12,084 nucleotides of DNA from Oscillospiraceae bacterium (GTDB lineage Bacteria > Bacillota > Clostridia > Oscillospirales > Oscillospiraceae): NCBI GenBank assembly GCA_031255955.1, contig JAIRRO010000011.1, positions 1-12,084 on the forward strand, given 5' to 3'. The notes below the pieces were generated by a model. That model ran no database searches, was not told the DNA's origin, and saw nothing but the letters and a program-made list of their open reading frames with translations. Shown here in pieces: positions 1 through 7,343 of the stretch. A program made the position numbers and the translations under genes. How positions within the stretch are numbered: the stretch's first letter is position 1; every line of letters begins with the position of its first letter.

Positions 1-7
1 CAATATG

Positions 8-12
8 CTCCC
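8..12 (-). promoter_or_regulatory. Ribosome binding site for a gene beyond the left edge
   Basis: Immediately after the histidine kinase stop, the minus strand reads GGGAG (12 to 8), then CATA, then a possible TTG start at 3-1. The next gene of the same operon therefore probably begins at or just beyond the window edge. In two-component operons such a neighbour is often the response regulator, but nothing of its protein can be read here. Confidence 0.4.
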
Positions 13-14
13 GC

Positions 15-1274
15 TCACAGCGCCGCCCCCCTCCAAATGGGCAGGGAAAAGCGCGCCGTCGTCCCCTTGCCGGGCTCGCTGGTGATGCCAATCTCCCCGC
101 CGTGGCTCTCCACGACGGCCTTGCAGATTGCCAGACCGTAGCCCGTGTCGGTCCCGCCGGACACGCCGCGCTCAAATACGCGCGGCAAAAGCCCGGGGTC
201 AATCCCCGCGCCGTTATCGGCTATTGTCACAACCAAAAAGCCGCCGGCGCGCTCAAGCGACAGGGCAATCTCGCCGCCCCTAGTGTGCCGGAAGGCGTTG
301 TCCAACAGGTTTTGGACGGCGCGGCACAGCATATCGCTGTTGCCCTGAATCATGGGCATCGCGTCCGGGACGCGGAGCGTCAGCGCGTTGCCGGTATCGG
401 CCTTGAGCACTTGGTATGTCCCGGCGCAGGAGCGCAGCAGCGCGGCGAAATCCAGCGGTTCCTTCCGCCAGCGGCTCTCGTGAACCCTCGCCACGGTCAG
501 CGAATACTCCACCATGCGGGCCATCTCCTGTATCTGATTACTGGCCTGCCGCAGACACTCCTTGACCTCCGCCGTGTCCACGCCGTGATCCAGCATGTCG
601 TCCGCGTTGCCTATAAAGGTCGATATAACGGTCAGGGGAGTCCGCATATCGTGGTTCATGTTCTGGTAAAACTCAGTCTTTGCCCTGTCCAGCGTGGCCA
701 ACTGGTCGCGGTGTCGGTTGTAGATGCGGATATACAATACGACCACCAAAATGAGCAGTCCCCCCGCTATCACGACGCCCGTCAGCACGTCCGCCAGATA
801 GTCAAGCTCCGTCTCAAAGGGCACGACGCTGCCCGGATACAGATAGGCGGCGACGCAGCAGGCCGCGTAGACCGCGAACAGCGTCAACAGCGCCCAAACG
901 CGCTCTCGCCCGTGCAGCATCAGGGCGGTGAAAATCAGCGCGAACACAAAGAAGCAGGGCATACCGCTGCGGTAACCTCCGGCGGTGAAGAACAAAAACG
1001 GAAACGCCAGTAAAAACACGAATATAACGACGGCGCGGAACCCGAAGCGGTAATTCCCCGTGCGCCTTGTGCGTCCCAGCAGCGCGAAGGCCAGCGCGGA
1101 GATGGCCAGATTGACAGAAAAATTGACAAGCCCCGGATGTGAAAACAGGCTGACAAACGCGACTACAATCCCCGCCGCAATGCCCGCCAGACCCAGCAGA
1201 TGGAAGGTTTGCACCTCAAAGGGCAGCGACGCGTCAAAGTATTTGCCCAGCATACGGCGAATACGCGCGTTCAT
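15..1274 (-). CDS. Membrane sensor histidine kinase
   Basis: This is a complete 419-residue sensor kinase that should autophosphorylate on a histidine and pass the phosphate to a response regulator. The N-terminal half holds about six hydrophobic membrane segments (near residues 24-45, 50-67, 79-98, 104-121, 126-146 and 163-184) with little extracytoplasmic sequence, so the signal is probably sensed in the membrane. The dimerisation/phosphoacceptor box is NHDMRTPL with the phosphorylated His at 208. The HATPase domain follows: N box NLLDN (N322, N326), G1 DNGAGI (D353), F box VFERG (366-370) and G2 TGYGLAI (from 377). I chose the ATG at 1274, which has AGGGA ten bases upstream. An in-frame TTG at 1334 would add 20 residues but its GGAGA touches the start codon. 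It lies downstream of the ABC pair on the same strand and has its own repeat-borne promoter. No response regulator is in the window. The kinase assignment is secure; its signal and partner are unknown. Confidence 0.9.
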   Translation of the reverse strand: MNARIRRMLGKYFDASLPFEVQTFHLLGLAGIAAGIVVAFVSLFSHPGLVNFSVNLAISALAFALLGRTRRTGNYRFGFRAVVIFVFLLAFPFLFFTAGGYRSGMPCFFVFALIFTALMLHGRERVWALLTLFAVYAACCVAAYLYPGSVVPFETELDYLADVLTGVVIAGGLLILVVVLYIRIYNRHRDQLATLDRAKTEFYQNMNHDMRTPLTVISTFIGNADDMLDHGVDTAEVKECLRQASNQIQEMARMVEYSLTVARVHESRWRKEPLDFAALLRSCAGTYQVLKADTGNALTLRVPDAMPMIQGNSDMLCRAVQNLLDNAFRHTRGGEIALSLERAGGFLVVTIADNGAGIDPGLLPRVFERGVSGGTDTGYGLAICKAVVESHGGEIGITSEPGKGTTARFSLPIWRGAAL

Positions 1275-1331
1275 CGCGCCAAAGTCCCTAACCGGCGTCA
1301 CGGACGCCCCCGTGCAGCTGCCATATGCAGC

Positions 1332-1437
1332 CAATCTCCACGCCTATTTTCATCACAATACCACCGCAAATCATAATACGCAAGGCCGCCGCCCCGCTAA
1401 ACGCAATATTATCACCCCCCGCCGCTGCTGTCAACGA
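1332..1437 (-). repeat. Direct repeat, left copy (106 bp), in the kinase leader
   Basis: This copy runs from CAATCTCCACGCCT to TGTCAACGA and matches 5123-5232 in the same orientation, with five substitutions and a 4-base gap. It covers the promoter and untranslated leader of the histidine kinase. Its far end runs into the last codons of the second ABC gene, whose TGA stop (1433-1431) lies inside it. No terminal inverted repeats or flanking target duplication are visible, so it does not look like a transposon end. Confidence 0.92.
1406..1434 (-). promoter_or_regulatory. Candidate housekeeping promoter for the histidine kinase
   Basis: On the minus strand TTGACA (1434-1429) is followed after 17 bases by TAATAT (1411-1406). 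The -35 is a full consensus match and the -10 matches 4 of 6 positions including the key first, second and last bases. GATAAT, two bases upstream, is an alternative -10 with a shorter 15-base spacer. The same arrangement is conserved in the second repeat copy. The -35 overlaps the ABC gene's TGA stop. Transcription would start near 1400, giving a leader of about 125 bases before the kinase ATG. Confidence 0.55.
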
Positions 1438-3281
1438 ACCCCATAATATTGTGCTTGCGCGTTCCATAACTCATAATACTTTCCGCTTTTATCAGAGAAC
1501 AAGGCGTCGTGACTGCCGCGTTGGATTAGCTCACCCTCATGGAATACAGCTATATCATCGCAGAAGCGGCAAGAAGATAAACGGTGAGAAATATATATCG
1601 CCGTCTTATCGCCGACAATTTCATTGAACCTTGAATATATTTCAAACTCGGCTATCGGGTCGAGCGCGGCTGTCGGTTCGTCCAAAACGATGAATGGGGC
1701 GTCCTTGTATAAGGCTCTGGCAAGTGCGATTTTTTGCGCTTCTCCCCCGGATATTTCTACTCCGTCTTCCTCAAAATCTTTATATAGCGGCGTATCCAAT
1801 CCTTTAGGCATAGATACAAAGCGCTCAGAAAAACCGGCTTTACTCAGGCTATCTATTGCTTTTCTATCATCAACGGCAATGTCTGTTGCCACATTCTGAC
1901 CAATAGAGAATGAAAATAACTTAAAATCTTGAAACACCACTGAAAATACGCTCGTATATGCGATATAGTCGTATTCCATTATATTAATTCCATTGAGTGT
2001 AATCTCACCTTCGGTCGGGTCATATAGGCGGCATAACAGCTTAATCATCGTCGTCTTGCCGCTGCCGTTCATGCCAACGACAGCCATGCGGTTACCGGTA
2101 TTGAATTTGAAGCTAAGATTTTTAAGCGCGTAGGTTTCCGTTCCGGGGTATTTGAACGATACATTATTAAATTCTATTTTATATTCATTGTCACGGCGTT
2201 TTTTAACCGGTGTAGTTCCTTGATATTTTCTATTCGGCAAATCGAGAAATTCATAGAGGTTTTTTAAGTGGATAGTGTAAACGGCGTTGTCGGTAATGCC
2301 ATATATTAGCTTTTGAATACCATCGGCAAATCGCCCGAGCGCGCCGACATACTGAACGACACTGCCCACACCAAATGCGCCAAAGAACGCCTTTAATGCG
2401 ACGAACAAATAACAAACCACATAGTTCAGCCCGGTCACTAGGGCGGCGGCAGCTTCACCGATATTATACTTCAGATAATAGCTCCTTTCCGCTTTCTCTC
2501 TTTCCTCGAGTTTACGCAGTCCGGCATCCGCCGGAATATCCTGTCTGTAGATACGAACATCCTTTGCCCTTTCATTGTCCTTGCAAAGAGTAAATCCGAA
2601 AAAGCCATATAACCGATTAAACGGCGTGAGCCTTTCACTCCAAGCCATAAACATATCATTATTCTTTTTGAAAACCTTCGAGTTCGCAAGCATACCAATG
2701 ACAATGACGGCAAATACCGCCAAAACCCAAACAGGTGAGTTCACTACCGCGTTTTCCGATGTTGATGTGAAAAGAGTTACGACCATAGCGACAGAAGCAA
2801 TTATGCTGACCGCGCCTTCAATTGTGCTGTTTATCGTCCAGACAAATTGAGCAAGTCCGTTCCCAAAATTGAAAAGATTGTATTTTTCCTTGTCTTTACG
2901 CTTTTGAATATTTACATCCTCAATATCAACATAATCCATTGAAAGCTGCTTGTCTGCAAAAACCTTACTAAAATAGCGCCACATTTGATTTTCACGTTCG
3001 CCGTGCAGTATATCAATACGACCTTTGACTACTGATATTATAAAGTTGATTATAACGACCGATAGCGCCAGAATTATCAGCGCTTGCAGATTTTTCTCTC
3101 CGGCAATTTCGTTTAATATCCGCGCCGAAAACCAAATCGTCGCGAAAGGGTGCAGGGCTGTTACCAGAGCTTTAATGAGTATTGCCGGCATAAGCCCCGG
3201 AACATATTTTTTTATGGTTTTGTATGCCCGAAGCGTTAAGGATATACGCTCCGAAACAGAAAGCTTGTCAGTTTTCTTCAT
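1431..3281 (-). CDS. ABC exporter half-transporter, second subunit
   Basis: This 616-residue protein has a membrane domain (about residues 25-340) fused to an ATPase domain (about 365-600), the usual length and order of a half-size exporter. The ATPase has Walker A GMNGSGKT (403-410), the Q-loop glutamine near 451, signature ISGGEAQK (510-517), Walker B IVLDEP with catalytic E535, the D-loop, and switch His 566 in YISHRL. All key residues are intact. I chose ATG 3281, which overlaps the preceding ABC gene by 14 bases and has GAGG nine bases upstream. An in-frame extension to 3395 would add 38 residues lying inside the other ABC gene and was rejected. The tight overlap implies a heterodimer with the upstream subunit. 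The substrate cannot be told from sequence; peptides, lipids and drugs are all known for this superfamily. The protein ends YYGVR, with the last codons and stop inside the left repeat, so its natural tail may have been replaced there. It is AT-richer than its flanks. Confidence 0.93.
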   Translation of the reverse strand: MKKTDKLSVSERISLTLRAYKTIKKYVPGLMPAILIKALVTALHPFATIWFSARILNEIAGEKNLQALIILALSVVIINFIISVVKGRIDILHGERENQMWRYFSKVFADKQLSMDYVDIEDVNIQKRKDKEKYNLFNFGNGLAQFVWTINSTIEGAVSIIASVAMVVTLFTSTSENAVVNSPVWVLAVFAVIVIGMLANSKVFKKNNDMFMAWSERLTPFNRLYGFFGFTLCKDNERAKDVRIYRQDIPADAGLRKLEEREKAERSYYLKYNIGEAAAALVTGLNYVVCYLFVALKAFFGAFGVGSVVQYVGALGRFADGIQKLIYGITDNAVYTIHLKNLYEFLDLPNRKYQGTTPVKKRRDNEYKIEFNNVSFKYPGTETYALKNLSFKFNTGNRMAVVGMNGSGKTTMIKLLCRLYDPTEGEITLNGINIMEYDYIAYTSVFSVVFQDFKLFSFSIGQNVATDIAVDDRKAIDSLSKAGFSERFVSMPKGLDTPLYKDFEEDGVEISGGEAQKIALARALYKDAPFIVLDEPTAALDPIAEFEIYSRFNEIVGDKTAIYISHRLSSCRFCDDIAVFHEGELIQRGSHDALFSDKSGKYYELWNAQAQYYGVR

Positions 3282-5106
3282 TGAGTGCCGCCTCGCTTTC
3301 AGCGTTTTCTCTGTAATACTTTGCCTGAGTTTCAAACAGATTGAAATATAATCCTTTGTTTTGCAAAAGCTTTGTGTGTGTACCGGCTTCTTCAATGCTG
3401 CCGCCGTTTATTAAAATAATGCGGTCGCAAAAACGAGTTGAAGCTAAACGGTGGGAGACAAAAACAGATGTTTTACCACTTGTTATATTGTGATAGTCGT
3501 CATACAGCTTATGTTCCGCGATAGGGTCGAGCGCGGCTGTCGGCTCATCAAGGATTAGCACAGGCGCATTTTTATATATGGCTCTTGCAAGGAGCAGCTT
3601 TTGTGTTTCGCCTCCTGAAAACACCACGGCGTCATCGTTGACCCCTTTATCGTAAAGTGATTTTGTGCCATGCGGCAGTGACGATACCTTATCCCACAAT
3701 CCGGCGGTTTTAAGGCAGCCCTCTACTCTCGCGGCGTCAACTTTATCGGCCTGTGCTTCAGCGACAACCTCATTAATTGATAACGAGAGCAAGCTATATT
3801 GTTGAAAGACCGCTGAAAAAAGCCTGTAAAACTCAACCCGGTTATATTCCCTGATGTTGACGCCATCATATAAAACTTCACCCTCTGTGGGGTCTACCAA
3901 TCCGCAAATCAACTTCACAAGAGTAGTCTTTCCTGCGCCATTAAGACCGACAATCCCTATATGCTCGCCTTTTTCGATGATTAGGTTGATATTACGCAAA
4001 GCATCAACCTCCGCGCCTAAATATCTGTAACGGACATTTTTCAGCTCAATTCTACAAGGTGAATAAAGCTTTTCATCAGTAGAGATACCGCGTTCGCGTT
4101 TGAATATTTCCGGGTAATCAAGATAGCTTCTAATTTTACTCACATAAATACTAATACGCTTCATTTCTGTAAGCTGTCCGATAATATTTCCGAGCCAACC
4201 GGAAAAGCCTGTAATCGCCGCAAAATATAAAACAAAATCACCCACCCCGATTTGACCGTTAATCGCGAGATAAATGAGATAACCGTATGCAATACCTTCA
4301 CGGAGAAGCGATACCCCGGAATTAGCAAGAGTTGTTTTTAGCACAAGTCTATCATAACGTTTATACCATGCCGCAATTTTCTCAATGTTATCACTATAAA
4401 TCCGCTGTAACCAACCCTCCATATTATACAGACGAATATCCTTAGCGGATTTTATATCCTCGGCAGCCGCGTCAATATATCCTAATTTATGGTGATACTT
4501 CGCTCGCTCTGCACTGTTATTATCCGACCATTTGGTAACTCTAAGACCTATAAAATAGCTTGCGGTTGTAGTGCTAATGAGAAAAAGCAGAATGATAATA
4601 TTAATCTGTGTTAATATAGCAGAATAAAAAGCGAATCCAAAAACGCCCGCAAAGAAGCTTATCCAGACATAATAAATATTGCGGAGCGTTGATTCATTGC
4701 TTTGGCACATCTGGTAGCTTTCTTCCTGTAAGGTGCGAAAATTTTCACTCTCGCGGTTTGCATAATCAGTGGTAAGCGCTTTATGCGAGATTAATCTGAT
4801 ATAGTAACGACCAATCATGTTCTTTTTATCATAAATACATCTCTCGCAAAATTTAGAAAAAGCGCCGAGAAATGCAAGTGATAGAGTAAAAATTAACACG
4901 ACAATCACAAGCCCTTGCCATGACTTGCCGGCTGTTATCTCTGTTAGAATAATTTTAGGAATATACATTTCGAGTACAGGTATCGCTACTTTTACAAAAA
5001 CAGAAAACGCAACCCATAACAGCAGTGATGGTATGTATCCGGCAGTACATTTCAAGCAAAACAGCATATTACTGATAGCTGTATATTGTTTTGGCTTGTA
5101 ACTCAT
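3268..5106 (-). CDS. ABC exporter half-transporter, first subunit
   Basis: This 612-residue exporter half-transporter has an N-terminal membrane domain with hydrophobic helices near residues 25-50, 62-84, 145-190 and 265-300, and a C-terminal ATPase. Motifs are Walker A GLNGAGKT (387-394), Q-loop Gln 435 (FQQYSLL), signature FSGGETQK (496-503), Walker B LILDEP with catalytic E521, and switch His 552 in FVSHRL. It starts at ATG 5106 behind a strong AGGGGG, and this ribosome binding site lies just outside the right repeat copy. Its stop lies past the start of the second ABC gene, so the two are translationally coupled and probably assemble as a heterodimer in the cytoplasmic membrane. Unlike some heterodimeric exporters, neither subunit shows an obviously degenerate ATP site. 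Base composition is visibly lower in GC than the kinase, parE/parC and aro genes, which suggests acquisition by transfer. The substrate is unknown. Confidence 0.93.
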   Translation of the reverse strand: MSYKPKQYTAISNMLFCLKCTAGYIPSLLLWVAFSVFVKVAIPVLEMYIPKIILTEITAGKSWQGLVIVVLIFTLSLAFLGAFSKFCERCIYDKKNMIGRYYIRLISHKALTTDYANRESENFRTLQEESYQMCQSNESTLRNIYYVWISFFAGVFGFAFYSAILTQINIIILLFLISTTTASYFIGLRVTKWSDNNSAERAKYHHKLGYIDAAAEDIKSAKDIRLYNMEGWLQRIYSDNIEKIAAWYKRYDRLVLKTTLANSGVSLLREGIAYGYLIYLAINGQIGVGDFVLYFAAITGFSGWLGNIIGQLTEMKRISIYVSKIRSYLDYPEIFKRERGISTDEKLYSPCRIELKNVRYRYLGAEVDALRNINLIIEKGEHIGIVGLNGAGKTTLVKLICGLVDPTEGEVLYDGVNIREYNRVEFYRLFSAVFQQYSLLSLSINEVVAEAQADKVDAARVEGCLKTAGLWDKVSSLPHGTKSLYDKGVNDDAVVFSGGETQKLLLARAIYKNAPVLILDEPTAALDPIAEHKLYDDYHNITSGKTSVFVSHRLASTRFCDRIILINGGSIEEAGTHTKLLQNKGLYFNLFETQAKYYRENAESEAALNEEN

Positions 5107-5201
5107 ATTTTTCGCCCCCTTTCAATCTCCACGCCTGTTTTCATCACAATACCACCGCAAATCATAATACGCAAAGCCGCAGCCCCGCTAAACGCAAGCA
5201 A
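5103..5201 (-). CDS. Possible 32-residue leader peptide upstream of the ABC genes
   Basis: On the minus strand GGAGG (5215-5211) is followed nine bases later by TTG (5201-5199), opening a frame of 32 codons. The peptide begins MLAFSGAAALRIMICGG and is hydrophobic at first, then charged. Its TGA (5105-5103) overlaps the ATG of the first ABC gene as ATGA. In-frame ATGs at 5165 and 5144 are alternative starts. The left repeat preserves most of the frame: two of the three substitutions in the aligned frame are silent in alanine codons, and the third changes Thr to Ile. However, the left copy lacks the 4 bases that join the frame to this start, and has GGGGGG in place of GGAGGG. The candidate promoter -10 also overlaps this start. 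I do not recognise the peptide; it may be non-coding. Confidence 0.22.
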   Translation of the reverse strand: MLAFSGAAALRIMICGGIVMKTGVEIERGRKI

Positions 5202-5232
5202 TATTATCACCCTCCGCCGCCGCTGTCAACGA
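5123..5232 (-). repeat. Direct repeat, right copy (110 bp), in the ABC leader
   Basis: This is the second copy of the 106-bp element at 1332-1437, in the same orientation, differing by five substitutions and four extra bases (around 5197-5200). Together the copies bracket the two ABC genes almost exactly. This copy lies between the ABC ribosome binding site and the divergent parE promoter region. As in the left copy, it sits directly upstream of a minus-strand gene and carries the TTGACA/TAATAT promoter. Confidence 0.92.
5201..5229 (-). promoter_or_regulatory. Candidate housekeeping promoter for the ABC operon
   Basis: On the minus strand TTGACA (5229-5224), a 17-base GC-rich spacer and TAATAT (5206-5201) form a promoter identical in boxes and spacing to the one in the left repeat. 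Transcription would begin about 7 bases further on, leaving a leader of about 90 bases to the ABC start at 5106. Confidence 0.55.
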
Positions 5233-5249
5233 CGCTGCCCTTGACAGCG
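5221..5249. repeat. 9-bp dyad holding two back-to-back -35 boxes
   Basis: CGCTGTCAA (5221-5229) is the exact reverse complement of TTGACAGCG (5241-5249), separated by 11 bases. Each arm contains a TTGACA facing away from the centre. There is no T-run, so it is not a terminator. It could be an operator for coordinated control of the divergent ABC and parE promoters, or a consequence of two similar promoters meeting. Only the left arm belongs to the direct repeat. Confidence 0.6.
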
Positions 5250-5269
5250 TGTGCTATACTATATAAAGT
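5241..5269 (+). promoter_or_regulatory. Candidate promoter for parE-parC
   Basis: TTGACA at 5241-5246 is followed by TAAAGT (5264-5269, 17-base spacer) or TATAAA (5262-5267, 15-base spacer). Neither -10 is ideal, but the full-consensus -35 lies about 80 bases before parE in an AT-rich stretch. The leader would be about 45-50 bases. Confidence 0.45.
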
Positions 5270-5310
5270 CAGCGTTTCCCGTAGCCACGCTATATATTGA
5301 AGATGAATTT

Positions 5311-5315
5311 GGAGG
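5311..5315 (+). promoter_or_regulatory. Ribosome binding site fixing the TTG start of parE
   Basis: GGAGG lies six bases before TTG at 5322. The only nearby ATG (5303) is out of frame and upstream of the site, so the TTG is the start. Confidence 0.8.
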
Positions 5316-5321
5316 CTCGAA

Positions 5322-7313
5322 TTGAAAACAAACGCAAAGGATTATGGCAACGACAGCATATCAGCCCTAAAGGGCGCCGACCGTGTACGAAAGCGCCCGG
5401 GCGTGATTTTCGGCTCTGACGGTCTTGAGGGCTGCTGTCACGCGGTTTTTGAGATATTGTCAAACGCCATTGACGAGACGCGGGAGGGCTTCGGCAAGCT
5501 CGTGGTTGTCACGCGATTTAATGACCTCTCCGTTGAGGTGGAGGATTTCGGACGCGGCTGCCCCGTGGATTGGAACGAGGCTGAGGGGCGGTTTAACTGG
5601 GAGCTTGTTTTTTGTGAGCTTTATGCCGGAGGTAAGTACGGCAACGACGGCGGGGAAAACTATGAATTCTCACTGGGGCTGAACGGTCTCGGTTCCTGCG
5701 CTACGCAGTATTCCTCGGAATATATGGACGCCGTTATTTATCGCGACGGGCAAAAATTCACGCTGCGCTTTGAAAAGGGCGAAAACATCGGCGGGCTGCA
5801 AAGCGAGCCTCATTCCGGCAAGCGCACGGGCACCGTCATCCGTTGGCGACCCGACCTTGATGTGTTTACAGACATCGCCGTGCCGACGGAATATTTCACC
5901 GATACGTTAAAGCGGCAGGCTGTTGTAAACAGCGGCGTGACCTTCCGCTTCAAGAATCAACGCGAAAACGGCTCCTTTGAGACGACGGACTTTCTTTACG
6001 ACGACGGCATTACAGACTATGTTAACGAGCTTGCCGGAGAGGACGCGCTTACCCGCGCGATTTTTTCTGAGACAGAGCGGCGCGGACGCGACAGAGAGGA
6101 CAAGCCTATGTATAAGGTTAAACTCTCCGCTGCCTTCTGCTTTTCAAACAGGCTGTGCCTATCGGAGTATTATCACAATTCATCGTGGCTGGAGCACGGC
6201 GGCGCGCCCGAAAAAGCCGCAAAAAGCGCCTTTGTATCGGAATTCGATTCCTTCCTGAAAAAAAGCGGCAAGTATCAGAAAAACGAGACAAAAATAAGCT
6301 GGAACGACGTCTCTGACTGCCTGATTCTCGTCACAAACAGTTTTTCCACGCAGGCTCAAACCTCTTACGAAAACCAGACGAAAAAATCCATCACCAACAA
6401 ATTTGTTCAGGAAGCGATGACGGAATTTCTCCGCGCGCAATTAGAGGTCTTTTTCCTTGAAAACCCCGCGGAGGCTACCCGCGCCGCCGACCAGATTCTT
6501 ATCAACAAGCGCAGCCGTGAGACGGCGGAGAAGGCGCGGCTTAACATTAAAAAGAAGCTTTCCGGCTCGCTGGATATTTCAAACCGCGTGGAAAAATTCG
6601 TAGATTGCAGAACGCGCGATATGGAGCGACGCGAAATTTACATCGTGGAGGGCGACAGCGCGCTGGGCGCGTGCAAGCTCTCGCGCGACCCCGATTTTCA
6701 AGGGATTATGCCCGTGCGCGGCAAGATATTAAACTGCCTGAAGGCGGACTATGACAAGATATTCAAGAACGAGATTATCACGAATTTGCTGAAGGTTCTC
6801 GGCTGCGGCGTGGAGCTTCACAGCAAGCACGCGCGCGATTTATCGGCGTTCGACTTAAACGCGCTGCGCTGGAAGCGCGTTATCATCTGCACGGACGCCG
6901 ACGTGGATGGCTTTCACATCCGCACAATGATACTGACGATGCTGTATCGCCTCGTGCCGACGCTTATTGAGCGCGGATATGTACACGTCGCCGAATCCCC
7001 GCTTTTTGAAATCAACTGCGGCAGCAAGACATATTTCGCCTATTCCGAACGTGAAAAAGCCACCATCGTTGCTGATCTGGGCGGCGCCAAGCACACCATA
7101 CACCGCAGCAAGGGGCTTGGCGAGAACGACCCCGATATGATGTGGCTGACGACGATGAACCCCGAAACGCGGCGTCTGATCCGCGTAATGCCGACCGATG
7201 TCCGGCGGACGGCGGAGGTGTTCGATCTGCTGCTCGGCGATAATCTGCAGGGGCGCAAGGAGCATATCGCGGCAAACGGCTATAAATACCTCGACTCAGC
7301 GGATTTATCTTGA
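5322..7313 (+). CDS. parE: DNA topoisomerase IV subunit B (ParE/GyrB family)
   Basis: This is the full-length (663 residues) ATPase/TOPRIM subunit of a type IIA topoisomerase, which with ParC passes one DNA duplex through another using ATP. The N-terminal GHKL ATPase has catalytic Glu 44 and Asn 48 in FEILSNAIDE, adenine-contacting Asp 75 in DFGRG, a lid GLNGLGS (119-125), and the transducer QTK loop (352-354) with its ATP-contacting lysine. The TOPRIM domain has EGDSALG with acidic E443, PVRGKILN (464-471) and DADVD with metal-binding D525 and D527. It starts at TTG 5322 behind GGAGG. The lid differs from the usual GGLHGVG (His to Asn), and EGDSAGG is EGDSALG, so this is a divergent branch, which I believe is the clostridial ParE-like type. 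It could be called a second GyrB, but the adjacent ParC without a clear GyrA box favours topoisomerase IV. parC follows after 30 bases, so they are one operon. Confidence 0.9.
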   Translation: MKTNAKDYGNDSISALKGADRVRKRPGVIFGSDGLEGCCHAVFEILSNAIDETREGFGKLVVVTRFNDLSVEVEDFGRGCPVDWNEAEGRFNWELVFCELYAGGKYGNDGGENYEFSLGLNGLGSCATQYSSEYMDAVIYRDGQKFTLRFEKGENIGGLQSEPHSGKRTGTVIRWRPDLDVFTDIAVPTEYFTDTLKRQAVVNSGVTFRFKNQRENGSFETTDFLYDDGITDYVNELAGEDALTRAIFSETERRGRDREDKPMYKVKLSAAFCFSNRLCLSEYYHNSSWLEHGGAPEKAAKSAFVSEFDSFLKKSGKYQKNETKISWNDVSDCLILVTNSFSTQAQTSYENQTKKSITNKFVQEAMTEFLRAQLEVFFLENPAEATRAADQILINKRSRETAEKARLNIKKKLSGSLDISNRVEKFVDCRTRDMERREIYIVEGDSALGACKLSRDPDFQGIMPVRGKILNCLKADYDKIFKNEIITNLLKVLGCGVELHSKHARDLSAFDLNALRWKRVIICTDADVDGFHIRTMILTMLYRLVPTLIERGYVHVAESPLFEINCGSKTYFAYSEREKATIVADLGGAKHTIHRSKGLGENDPDMMWLTTMNPETRRLIRVMPTDVRRTAEVFDLLLGDNLQGRKEHIAANGYKYLDSADLS

Positions 7314-7343
7314 TAATCAACATATAATCGGAGTTTATTTATA

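Noticed and set aside
102..1013. 303-codon open frame on the plus strand
   Set aside because: It lies fully antisense to the histidine kinase and shows no domain or sensible composition; it is a by-product of the GC-rich coding strand opposite.
1275..1334. TTG start at 1334 for the histidine kinase
   Set aside because: The GGAGA touches the TTG with no spacing, and the extra 20 residues carry no recognisable feature; ATG 1274 has a better site.
1332..1437. Repeat as a MITE or insertion sequence end
   Set aside because: The two ends of the unit are not inverted repeats of each other and no short target duplication flanks either copy.
3282..3395. 38-residue N-terminal extension of the second ABC gene
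   Set aside because: It lies inside the first ABC gene in another frame; ATG 3281 has a suitable GAGG and gives a protein equal in length to its partner.
5103..5300. Plus-strand open frame across the right repeat
   Set aside because: It recurs in the left repeat only because the DNA is repeated; the three differences in the aligned frame all change residues, and no ribosome binding site fits.
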